From NCBI GenBank assembly GCA_947168325.1, contig CAMVLN010000109.1, positions 1-5,311 on the forward strand: a DNA stretch of 5,311 bases, read 5' to 3'. Source of the DNA: an uncultured Elusimicrobia bacterium. Lineage in GTDB: Bacteria; Elusimicrobiota; Endomicrobiia; Endomicrobiales; Endomicrobiaceae. The notes beneath the pieces were generated by a model. The model was not told the origin of the DNA, searched no databases, and saw only the letters and a program-made list of their open reading frames with translations. The position numbers were made by a program, and so were the translations under genes. Of this stretch, positions 1 through 5,271 are shown piece after piece (position 1 is the first letter of the stretch; each line of letters starts with the position of its first letter).

Positions 1-42
1 AATAATAATAATTTTATATAACTTACTGTTTTAAATAAATTT

Positions 43-1026
43 ATGGCAAAAACTATATCAAATTTAGGTGAATTTGGCTTAATAGATTTTATAAAAAAAC
101 ATAACACAAAAGCCTTAAAATATCATAATGTATATTTAGATATTGGTGATGATTGTTTTTGTTTTAATTCTTATAATAATTCAAAATATGTTGTAACAAC
201 TGATATTTTAATTGAGAATGTACATTTTAAAAAAGAGTGGTCAACTCCAGAACAAATAGGAAAAAAATCTATAGAGGTAAATGTTAGCGATATTGCCTCT
301 ATGGGAAATGCAAAACCTTTGTATGCTTTTGTATCTTTAGGAATTCCTAAAGATACTTCAATAAATTTTATAAAAAAACTTTTTAGCTCAATAAAAAATA
401 CTTGCATAAAATACGGTATTCATCTTTCAGGTGGCGATACAGTTGGTGCAAAAGATATTACAATATCTATAACACTAATAGGAATATGTTATGATAAACC
501 AATATCAAGAGATACTGCTAAATATGGAGATTTAATTTTTGTTACTGGAACTTTTGGTGATAGTTTAGCTGGATTTGAAATTTTATCTGCAGGTAAAAAA
601 ATTTTAAAATCTTTTGAAAAAAATCTTATAAAAAAGCATTTAGAACCACAAGCAAAATTAGAAATAGCAAACTTAATTTCAAAAAATATTAAAATAACAT
701 CTATGACAGATTGTTCTGATGGGCTTTTTAAATCTATAGAACTTTTAACTAAAAATAAAGGTGCAAATATTGATTTAAAAAGTATACCTTTATCTAGAAG
801 TTTAATAAAATATAAAAATAATAATATAAATAATTTATATCATTATGCATTGTTTGGTGGTGAAGAATTTGAGTTGGTTTTTACAATAAATAAAAAAGAT
901 AAAGATAGGTTAGAAAAGTTAGTTTCTTGTGTGAAATGTATAGGAACAATAACTAAAAACAAGGTAATTTTTTTAGAAAATGGAAAAGAAAAAAAGTTTC
1001 AATACAAAGGATATAAACATTTTTAA
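43..1026 (+). CDS. thiL: Thiamine-monophosphate kinase (ThiL)
   Basis: ThiL phosphorylates thiamine monophosphate with ATP to give thiamine diphosphate, the last step of cofactor biosynthesis, in the cytosol. The 327 residues match the family's usual length and carry its signatures in order: DIGDD (33-37, metal/nucleotide-binding aspartates), TTDILIENVHF (52-62), NVSDIASMG (80-88), GGDTVG (130-135), TGTFGDSLAGF (168-178), TDCSDGL (222-228, usual form DISDGL) and FGGEEFEL (271-278, usual GGEDYEL). This is the PurM/ThiL/SelD-type ATP-binding fold. An in-frame TAA at 19-21 and no other start codon after it make ATG 43 the start, although no Shine-Dalgarno sequence precedes it. It is the first gene of thiL-tsaE-tsaB and its 3' end overlaps tsaE. 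The protein is very rich in Lys, Asn and Ile, as expected from base composition. No truncation or missing motif is seen. Family assignment is secure; activity is inferred from family. Confidence 0.96.
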   Translation: MAKTISNLGEFGLIDFIKKHNTKALKYHNVYLDIGDDCFCFNSYNNSKYVVTTDILIENVHFKKEWSTPEQIGKKSIEVNVSDIASMGNAKPLYAFVSLGIPKDTSINFIKKLFSSIKNTCIKYGIHLSGGDTVGAKDITISITLIGICYDKPISRDTAKYGDLIFVTGTFGDSLAGFEILSAGKKILKSFEKNLIKKHLEPQAKLEIANLISKNIKITSMTDCSDGLFKSIELLTKNKGANIDLKSIPLSRSLIKYKNNNINNLYHYALFGGEEFELVFTINKKDKDRLEKLVSCVKCIGTITKNKVIFLENGKEKKFQYKGYKHF

Positions 1027-1444
1027 AAATAAAACTTTTTATACTAAAACAGATATCAAAACAAGAGATTTAGGAAAAAAGTTTGCTAGTGTATTAAAAC
1101 CTCAAGATATAGTTTTTTTTAATGGAAATTTAGGTGCAGGTAAAACAACTTTTATTCAAGGTATTTTATCTTATTTTGGAATTAAAAAGTTTGTTAGAAG
1201 TGCAAGTTTTATGTTGGTAAGTGAATTTAAAACAAAATTTTGCCCCATATATCATTTAGATTTATACAGGTTAGATGAAAACAATGCATTAAATTTAGGA
1301 ATAGATGAATATTTGTTTGGGCAAGGAATTTCTTTAATAGAATGGTGTGATAGACTAAAATATTATAATATAAAAAATAGGTGGGAAATAAATATAGATT
1401 ATATTGAAGATGGTAGAAAAATTAAAATAAAGAGATTTTTATGA
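980..1444 (+). CDS. tsaE: tRNA t6A biosynthesis ATPase TsaE
   Basis: TsaE is the small P-loop ATPase that works with TsaB and TsaD to transfer threonylcarbamoyl to A37 of ANN-decoding tRNAs; it is needed for turnover of the complex. Visible motifs: Walker A GNLGAGKTT (49-57), SASF (74-77, replacing the common SPTF), YHLDLYRL (91-98), DEYL (109-112) and LIEW (119-122, the conserved Glu-Trp near the active site). The length, 154 residues, is typical. As listed, the gene starts at ATG 980 and overlaps thiL by 47 bases, with no good ribosome binding site and a Lys-rich N-terminus of about 13 extra residues. An in-frame ATT at 1019, seven bases after AAAGGA (1006-1011), would give 141 residues with the P-loop starting at residue 36, nearer the usual family position; the true start is therefore uncertain. 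The TGA stop overlaps the tsaB start in ATGA. Function is secure, start is not. Confidence 0.94.
   Translation: MEKKKSFNTKDINIFKNKTFYTKTDIKTRDLGKKFASVLKPQDIVFFNGNLGAGKTTFIQGILSYFGIKKFVRSASFMLVSEFKTKFCPIYHLDLYRLDENNALNLGIDEYLFGQGISLIEWCDRLKYYNIKNRWEINIDYIEDGRKIKIKRFL
1006..1011 (+). promoter_or_regulatory. Possible ribosome binding site for an internal tsaE start
   Basis: AAAGGA is the best Shine-Dalgarno match near the start of tsaE. It lies 26 bases downstream of ATG 980, so it cannot serve that codon. Seven bases after it is ATT 1019-1021, in the tsaE frame and a known though rare initiation codon. It sits within the last codons of thiL, a normal place for a translationally coupled start. 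The match could be a chance product of the thiL codons Lys-Gly. Confidence 0.4.
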
Positions 1445-2088
1445 AAATTTTAGCTATTGAATCATCAGGAGCATCATTAAGTATTGCAATAAGTGAAAAT
1501 TCTAATATTGTTGTGGAATATTTTTATAATGCTGGAAAAATTCATTCAGAAGTTTTAGTGCCGTTAATAGAAAAAATTCTTAAAGATGTTAAGTGGGAAC
1601 TAAAAGGTATAGACAAGTTTGCAGTTTCTTGTGGGCCAGGAAGTTTTACTGGAATAAGAGTTGCAATGGCTAGCATAAAAACTTTGGCACAAGTATTAAA
1701 TAAACCTGTTGTATCAGTTGATACTTTAGAAATATTAAAAGCACAACTAAATATTAAAGGTATAAAAATTATTCCTGCTATAGATGCTTTAAGAAATGAA
1801 GTTTATATAAAAGAAAAAAATAATGTTGTTATTGTTTCAATAGAGAAATTTGTTAAAAAGTTAAAAAAGTATAAAAATAATGTTCTTGTTATAGGTAATG
1901 CTGTAAATGTTTATAATAAAATATTAGCTAAAGAGCTTGGCAAATTTTCTATAAGTTTGCACCCATCCATACATTTCCCAAAAGCTCAAACACTTGCACT
2001 TATGGCAGAAAATATAGAAGGTTTATCATATAAAGATATAGAACCTTTGTATGGAAGAAAATCCTGGGCTGAAGAAAAACAAAAGTAA
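1441..2088 (+). CDS. tsaB: tRNA t6A biosynthesis protein TsaB
   Basis: TsaB is the catalytically inactive ASKHA-fold paralogue of TsaD. It dimerises with TsaD and is the platform to which TsaE binds during t6A37 synthesis on tRNA. Seen in the sequence: N-terminal MKILAIESSGASLSIAIS (1-18, phosphate-1-type loop), IHSEVLVPLIEKIL (34-47), the strongly conserved CGPGSFTGIRVAMASIKTLAQ region (64-84), PAIDALRNEVY (112-122) and a C-terminal EPLYGRKSWAEE (201-212) matching the family's PLY-RKS ending. The 215 residues are normal for a bacterial TsaB, slightly short at the C-terminal half. The ATG overlaps the tsaE stop in ATGA, and AAAGAGA (1429-1435) is a modest ribosome binding site, so translation is probably coupled to tsaE. 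In Bacillus-type clusters rimI and tsaD follow; here the next gene is typA. TsaB was once annotated as an M22 peptidase homologue; no peptidase role is implied. Confidence 0.95.
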   Translation: MKILAIESSGASLSIAISENSNIVVEYFYNAGKIHSEVLVPLIEKILKDVKWELKGIDKFAVSCGPGSFTGIRVAMASIKTLAQVLNKPVVSVDTLEILKAQLNIKGIKIIPAIDALRNEVYIKEKNNVVIVSIEKFVKKLKKYKNNVLVIGNAVNVYNKILAKELGKFSISLHPSIHFPKAQTLALMAENIEGLSYKDIEPLYGRKSWAEEKQK

Positions 2089-2124
2089 TATTGTAAAAAA
2101 TATTAAATACATATCTATAAAAAT

Positions 2125-2153
2125 TTTATGTATAAAAAATAAAAATGTATAAT
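2125..2153 (+). promoter_or_regulatory. Probable promoter of typA-sir2
   Basis: A perfect -10 hexamer TATAAT lies at 2148-2153. With a 17-base spacer, the -35 position (2125-2130) reads TTTATG, a poor match to TTGACA. Transcription would begin near 2160, leaving a leader of about 25 bases before ATG 2186. The location in the only sizeable gap between the two operons supports it. In sequence this AT-rich a lone -10 match can arise by chance. Confidence 0.5.
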
Positions 2154-2172
2154 ACTTTTTAATTTTATTTTT

Positions 2173-2176
2173 GGAG
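2173..2176 (+). promoter_or_regulatory. Ribosome binding site of typA (decides the start)
   Basis: GGAG at 2173-2176 lies nine bases before ATG 2186. The reading frame also contains an upstream TTG at 2171, but that codon overlaps the binding site itself, so TTG cannot be the start and ATG 2186 is chosen. Confidence 0.85.
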
Positions 2177-2185
2177 AAAATAGTT

Positions 2186-4027
2186 ATGAGTATAAGAGAA
2201 GATATAAGAAATGTGGCAATTATTGCCCATGTTGATCATGGTAAAACAACAATAGTTGATGCAATGTTAAAAGTAGCAGGGCAATGGACAGTCAAACAAG
2301 ATGAAGTTCAAGACACGGTATTAGACTCTGATCCAATAGAAAGAGAAAGAGGAATTACAATTCTTGCAAAATGTACTTCTATAAAATATAAAGACCATAC
2401 AATAAACATTGTAGATACCCCAGGTCATGCCGATTTTGGTAGTGAGGTTGAAAGAGTATTGAAAATGGTTGATAGTGCAATCCTTATGGTAGATGCTGCT
2501 GAAGGACCTATGCCACAAACAAGGTTTGTTTTAAGAAAAGCTCTAGAGCTAGGACTTAATCCAATAGTTGTAATAAATAAAATGGATAAACCACAAGCAA
2601 ATGCAAGTAAAGCAATAGACGATATTTTTGAATTGTTTATGAAGTTAGGTGCTACAGATAGACAACTTGATTTTCCTATATTTTATGCTTCAGGTAGGCA
2701 AGGGTGGGCTAGCACGAAAATGGATATTAAAGGAACAGATATTTCCCCTTTACTTGATGGAATAATAAAGTATGTTCCTGCACCAAAAGCAGATATAGAT
2801 AAACATTTACAAATGCAAATAACAATGATAGATTACAATAATTTTTTAGGTAAAGTTGGTATAGGTAGAATACTTAATGGTACCATAAAAAAAGGACAAC
2901 CAGTTTTACTTGTAAATAAAGATTGTTCTACACAATCAAAAGCTGTAAAAATAGAAAAATTTTTAGGCCTTTCAAAAATTGAAGTTGAACAAGCTTTCGC
3001 AGGAGACATTGTATCAATTTCAGGACTTGAAGGGCTAAAAGTTGGAGACACTATTTGTGAATTAGATAATCCTTTACCACTTGAACCACTTGCAATAGAT
3101 GAGCCAACAATATCAATGGATTTTTTAGTTAACGATTCTCCTTTTGCAGGTAGAGAGGGCAAATTTTTAACTTCAAGGCATTTAAAAGCAAGGCTTGAAA
3201 AAGAAGCTCAAACAAATGTTGGTTTAAAAGTTGAAGAACTTGAAGGTGAAGGGAGATTTAAAGTTTCAGGTAGAGGAGAACTTCATCTTACGGTATTAAT
3301 AGAAAATATGAGAAGAGAAGGTTTTGAACTTGCGGTGTCAAGTCCTGAAGTTATTTTTAAAGAAGTTGACGGGAAAATATGTGAACCTATGGAATACCTT
3401 ATATTAGATATAGATTCTATTTTTCAAGGTTCAGTTTTTGAATTAATTGGTAAAAGAAGTGCAAAACTTGAAAATATGGTTAGTGAAGGTAGCAACCATT
3501 TAAGATTAGAGTATATTGTTCCTTCAAGGGCTTTAATAGGTTTTAAAAATGAATTTTTAACAGCTACAAAAGGAACAGGAATTATGCACCACAGTTTTTA
3601 CGGATATTTGCCAAAAGTTGATATTTCTTCTTTAAGAGGTAATGGTGTTTTCATTGCTATGGCACAAGGTAAAACTACAGCTTATGCTTTGCACAATTTA
3701 GAAGATGGTGGGCAGATGTTCGTTGGGGCTGGGGAAGAAGTTTACGAAGGTATGATAGTTGGGCAAAATTCTAGAGAAAGAGATTTGGTTGTAAATCCTT
3801 GCAAACCTAAAAAACTTACAAATATGAGAAGTAAAGCGGCAGATGAAGCATTAACTTTAACCCCTCATAGAGTTATGAGCTTAGAACAAGCCGTTGAATA
3901 TATTGCACCGGATGAACTTGTAGAAATTACACCTACTTCATTAAGATTAAGAAAAAAAATTTTAAGTGCTTTAGATAGAAAAAGAACTGCAAGAAACGAA
4001 AGAGGTGAGGATGTAGATAATGACTAG
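2186..4027 (+). CDS. typA: Ribosome-associated GTPase TypA/BipA
   Basis: TypA (BipA) is a translational GTPase related to EF-G and LepA. It binds the 70S ribosome and aids 50S subunit assembly, especially in cold or stress. Starting at ATG 2186 the protein has 613 residues, the normal full length. GTPase motifs are complete: G1 AHVDHGKTT (14-22), G2 RGITI (55-59), G3 DTPGHADFG (77-85), G4 NKMD (131-134) and G5-like SGRQG (169-173). The DFP-YAS-GRQGWA stretch, the beta-barrel domain 2 (about 204-290), EF-G-like domains III and V (SGRGELHLTVLIENMRREGF in the middle) and the TypA-specific C-terminal domain with KKLTNMR and LVEITPTSLRLRKK all follow. A good GGAG site supports the start. Codons look somewhat less AT-biased than in thiL-tsaE, fitting higher expression. 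The stop TAG overlaps the start of sir2 by eight bases. No missing motif was seen. EF-G and LepA are excluded by the C-terminal domain. Confidence 0.97.
   Translation: MSIREDIRNVAIIAHVDHGKTTIVDAMLKVAGQWTVKQDEVQDTVLDSDPIERERGITILAKCTSIKYKDHTINIVDTPGHADFGSEVERVLKMVDSAILMVDAAEGPMPQTRFVLRKALELGLNPIVVINKMDKPQANASKAIDDIFELFMKLGATDRQLDFPIFYASGRQGWASTKMDIKGTDISPLLDGIIKYVPAPKADIDKHLQMQITMIDYNNFLGKVGIGRILNGTIKKGQPVLLVNKDCSTQSKAVKIEKFLGLSKIEVEQAFAGDIVSISGLEGLKVGDTICELDNPLPLEPLAIDEPTISMDFLVNDSPFAGREGKFLTSRHLKARLEKEAQTNVGLKVEELEGEGRFKVSGRGELHLTVLIENMRREGFELAVSSPEVIFKEVDGKICEPMEYLILDIDSIFQGSVFELIGKRSAKLENMVSEGSNHLRLEYIVPSRALIGFKNEFLTATKGTGIMHHSFYGYLPKVDISSLRGNGVFIAMAQGKTTAYALHNLEDGGQMFVGAGEEVYEGMIVGQNSRERDLVVNPCKPKKLTNMRSKAADEALTLTPHRVMSLEQAVEYIAPDELVEITPTSLRLRKKILSALDRKRTARNERGEDVDND
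4003..4010 (+). promoter_or_regulatory. Strong ribosome binding site of the sirtuin gene
   Basis: AGGTGAGG lies inside the last codons of typA and ends nine bases before ATG 4020. It is the strongest Shine-Dalgarno match in the window. It fixes the sirtuin start and implies re-initiation coupled to typA. Confidence 0.8.
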
Positions 4028-4772
4028 TGAGTGGTTATATGACAACATTGAAATAGTTGCTGATATTATAAAAAAATCAAATTATTCTATTGGGTTTACA
4101 GGTGCTGGTATATCTGTAGAAAGTGGTATTCCACCGTTTACCGGTGATGGGGGGTTATGGACAAAATATGATCCAAAATTCATAGAATTAAGTTTTTTCT
4201 ATTCTAATCCAAAACAATCTTGGGAAGAAATGAGAAAAATATTTTTTAATTCTATGGGAACTGCTTTACCAAACAAAGCTCATAAAGTTTTTGCTGACCT
4301 TGAAAAGAAAAATATTGTTAAAGGAATTATCACCCAAAATATTGACGGGCTTCATCAATTGGCAGGGTCAAAAAATGTTGTAGAATTTCATGGAACTATA
4401 AATACTCTTGTATGTGTAGATTGTAACTTAAGATATAAAACTTCTAAAATAGATTTATCACAAGATATTCCAAAATGTCTTTCTTGTAATGGTATATTAA
4501 AACCGGACTTCGTTTTTTATGGAGAGGGAATAAATAAAACAAGCTATACTAAAGCAAATGATATGGCAGTTAGAGCAGATGTGGTAATAATTGTAGGAAC
4601 AGCAGGGCAAGTAATGCCAGCTTGTTATCTTCCTTTTACTTCTAAAAAATATGGTGCAAAAATAATAGAAGTAAATACATTGGAATCAGCATTTACTTCA
4701 CAAATCACAGATTATTATTTCCCTATTAAAGCAACTGAATTTTTTGACAAATTAGAAAGGTTTTTCAAATAG
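4020..4772 (+). CDS. Sir2-family NAD-dependent protein deacylase (sirtuin)
   Basis: Sirtuins remove acyl groups from lysine using NAD+, giving O-acyl-ADP-ribose and nicotinamide. The 250 residues are a single complete catalytic domain, a usual size for bacterial enzymes (CobB type). Seen: Rossmann/cofactor loop GAGISVESGIPPFTG (28-42), GLW (45-47), TQNIDGLHQLAGS (105-117), catalytic His in EFHG (H124), a zinc ribbon with CVDC (132-135) and CLSC (153-156), KPDFVFYGEG (161-170), GTAGQVMP (193-200, usual GTSL-V-P) and EVN (217-219). The cofactor loop is unusual: the family's GIPDFR has become GIPPFT, replacing a conserved Asp and Arg. By alignment from memory the Tyr of the CobB/SIRT5 desuccinylase pair is Glu69 while Arg72 is kept, so deacetylation is more likely than desuccinylation. 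The ATG lies within the end of typA behind a strong ribosome binding site, so the two are co-expressed. No membrane or signal segment is seen; it is cytosolic. Family certain, exact substrate unknown. Confidence 0.94.
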   Translation: MTSEWLYDNIEIVADIIKKSNYSIGFTGAGISVESGIPPFTGDGGLWTKYDPKFIELSFFYSNPKQSWEEMRKIFFNSMGTALPNKAHKVFADLEKKNIVKGIITQNIDGLHQLAGSKNVVEFHGTINTLVCVDCNLRYKTSKIDLSQDIPKCLSCNGILKPDFVFYGEGINKTSYTKANDMAVRADVVIIVGTAGQVMPACYLPFTSKKYGAKIIEVNTLESAFTSQITDYYFPIKATEFFDKLERFFK

Positions 4773-4817
4773 AAAACATTAAATATTGAGTTATAAGATA
4801 GAGTAAATATATATTTT

Positions 4818-4856
4818 TTGCCATGCGAAGCAATGTTTTTGTATGGGTTATTTTTT
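4818..4856 (+). terminator. Probable rho-independent terminator after the sirtuin gene
   Basis: About 50 bases after the stop is the only G/C-containing patch of this gap. It can fold in two exclusive ways. CCATGC (4821-4826) can pair with GTATGG (4841-4846, one G-U pair), followed by GTTATTTTTT. Alternatively CAT-GC (4822-4826) pairs around a GAA loop with GC-ATG (4830-4835, one bulged A), followed by five T. Both end in T-rich sequence. The stems are short, so strength is uncertain, but the position at the end of the operon fits. Confidence 0.45.
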
Positions 4857-5053
4857 AAAGTTCTTAATTTATTGGCTTTCCCAACTTTTTGCATAGATTT
4901 TTCATTTATTGTTGTTCTAATTTTCTAAATAATTGCTATGTATTGATTTTTTCAACTCAAACCAGTTTTTATAATAATTTTTTAAAATATTTAGTAGTAA
5001 ATTTTTGAAAGATTGTAAAAAATAACAAAAATCTTTAAAGAAACAATAGAGGC
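4857..5053. other. AT-rich intergenic stretch without a convincing gene
   Basis: This part of the gap between the sirtuin terminator and the downstream promoter is almost pure A/T. I see no complete gene with a ribosome binding site and no tRNA-like structure. On the minus strand there are two short overlapping open frames in different phases that could be decayed coding sequence (see findings), but neither has a convincing start. Otherwise nothing is recognised. Confidence 0.5.
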
Positions 5054-5082
5054 TTGTCTTTTTTTATAAAATATGTTATAGT
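5054..5082 (+). promoter_or_regulatory. Predicted promoter P1 upstream of the right-edge gene
   Basis: TTGTCT (5054-5059, four of six -35 matches), a 17-base spacer, and TATAGT (5077-5082, five of six -10 matches) preceded by an extended TG one base upstream (5074-5075). This is the best complete sigma-70-type promoter in the window. Transcription would start near 5089. The first ACTAAC motif copy (5082-5093) covers the predicted start site, the usual place for a repressor site. Confidence 0.55.
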
Positions 5083-5184
5083 TGACTAACTTTTAAATAA
5101 AAAACTAAAAAATTTCTATATAACTAACATTTTTATTAAAAATAATACGGTGTTTTATTTTTTTTAGGTGTAAAGTTAGTTAAA
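5082..5184. repeat. Three copies of an ACTAAC-centred motif, two direct and one inverted
   Basis: Copy 1 is TTGACTAACTTT (5082-5093), copy 2 is TAACTAACATTT (5121-5132), and copy 3 is AAAGTTAGTTAA (5172-5183), whose complement TTAACTAACTTT matches copy 1 at 11 of 12 positions. Copies 1 and 3 thus form an inverted pair about 90 bases apart. Copy 1 overlaps the start site of P1 and copy 3 abuts a perfect -10 box. They may be binding sites for an unknown regulator, or arms of an RNA fold. Confidence 0.5.
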
Positions 5185-5190
5185 TATAAT
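5185..5190 (+). promoter_or_regulatory. Possible second promoter P2 (-10 box)
   Basis: TATAAT is a perfect -10 hexamer directly after motif copy 3. The -35 position (about 5162-5168) is T-rich with no good match. Transcription would start near 5197, about 75 bases before ATG 5272. Weak alone; its support comes from position relative to the motif copies and the following open frame. Confidence 0.35.
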
Positions 5191-5271
5191 ATTTATAGTA
5201 TAAACTAAAATAGTATTAAAAGAAACAATGGTGCATAGGTGTTTAACCTGCATACACAAGAGCAAGAAAAA

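Noticed and set aside
171..407. Minus-strand open frame of 78 codons inside thiL
   Set aside because: It is fully covered by the well-supported thiL gene, has no recognisable domain, and arises from A/T-rich codons read in reverse.
2086..2105. TAATATT/AATATTA hairpin at the tsaB stop as a terminator
   Set aside because: The stem is seven A/T pairs with no T tract after it; too weak to call.
2171..2185. TTG 2171 as the typA start, adding five residues
   Set aside because: TTG overlaps the GGAG ribosome binding site that serves ATG 2186, and the ATG gives the family's usual N-terminus.
2321..2518. Minus-strand open frame of 65 codons inside typA
   Set aside because: It lies over the conserved G2-G3 region of TypA and has no motif or binding site; a shadow of typA.
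2833..3162. Minus-strand open frame of 109 codons inside typA
   Set aside because: Its Ser/Pro-rich composition is the complement of typA codons; typA is conserved throughout this stretch.
4722..4894. Complete minus-strand 59-codon gene starting at 4894
   Set aside because: It has no ribosome binding site and runs 50 bases into the 3' end of the sirtuin gene on the other strand; kept only as part of a possible decayed frame.
5037..5065. Second terminator: AAAG-ACAA with TTGT-CTTT around TAGAGGC, then T run
   Set aside because: The stem is weak, split by a two-base bulge, and overlaps the better-supported -35 and spacer of promoter P1; it may act on read-through but is not called.
5082..5111. 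TTGACT (5082-5087) as a -35 box with TAAAAA as -10
   Set aside because: The hexamer is good, but the -10 matches only four of six at an 18-base spacing; the P1 arrangement upstream fits better and TTGACT is part of the repeated motif.
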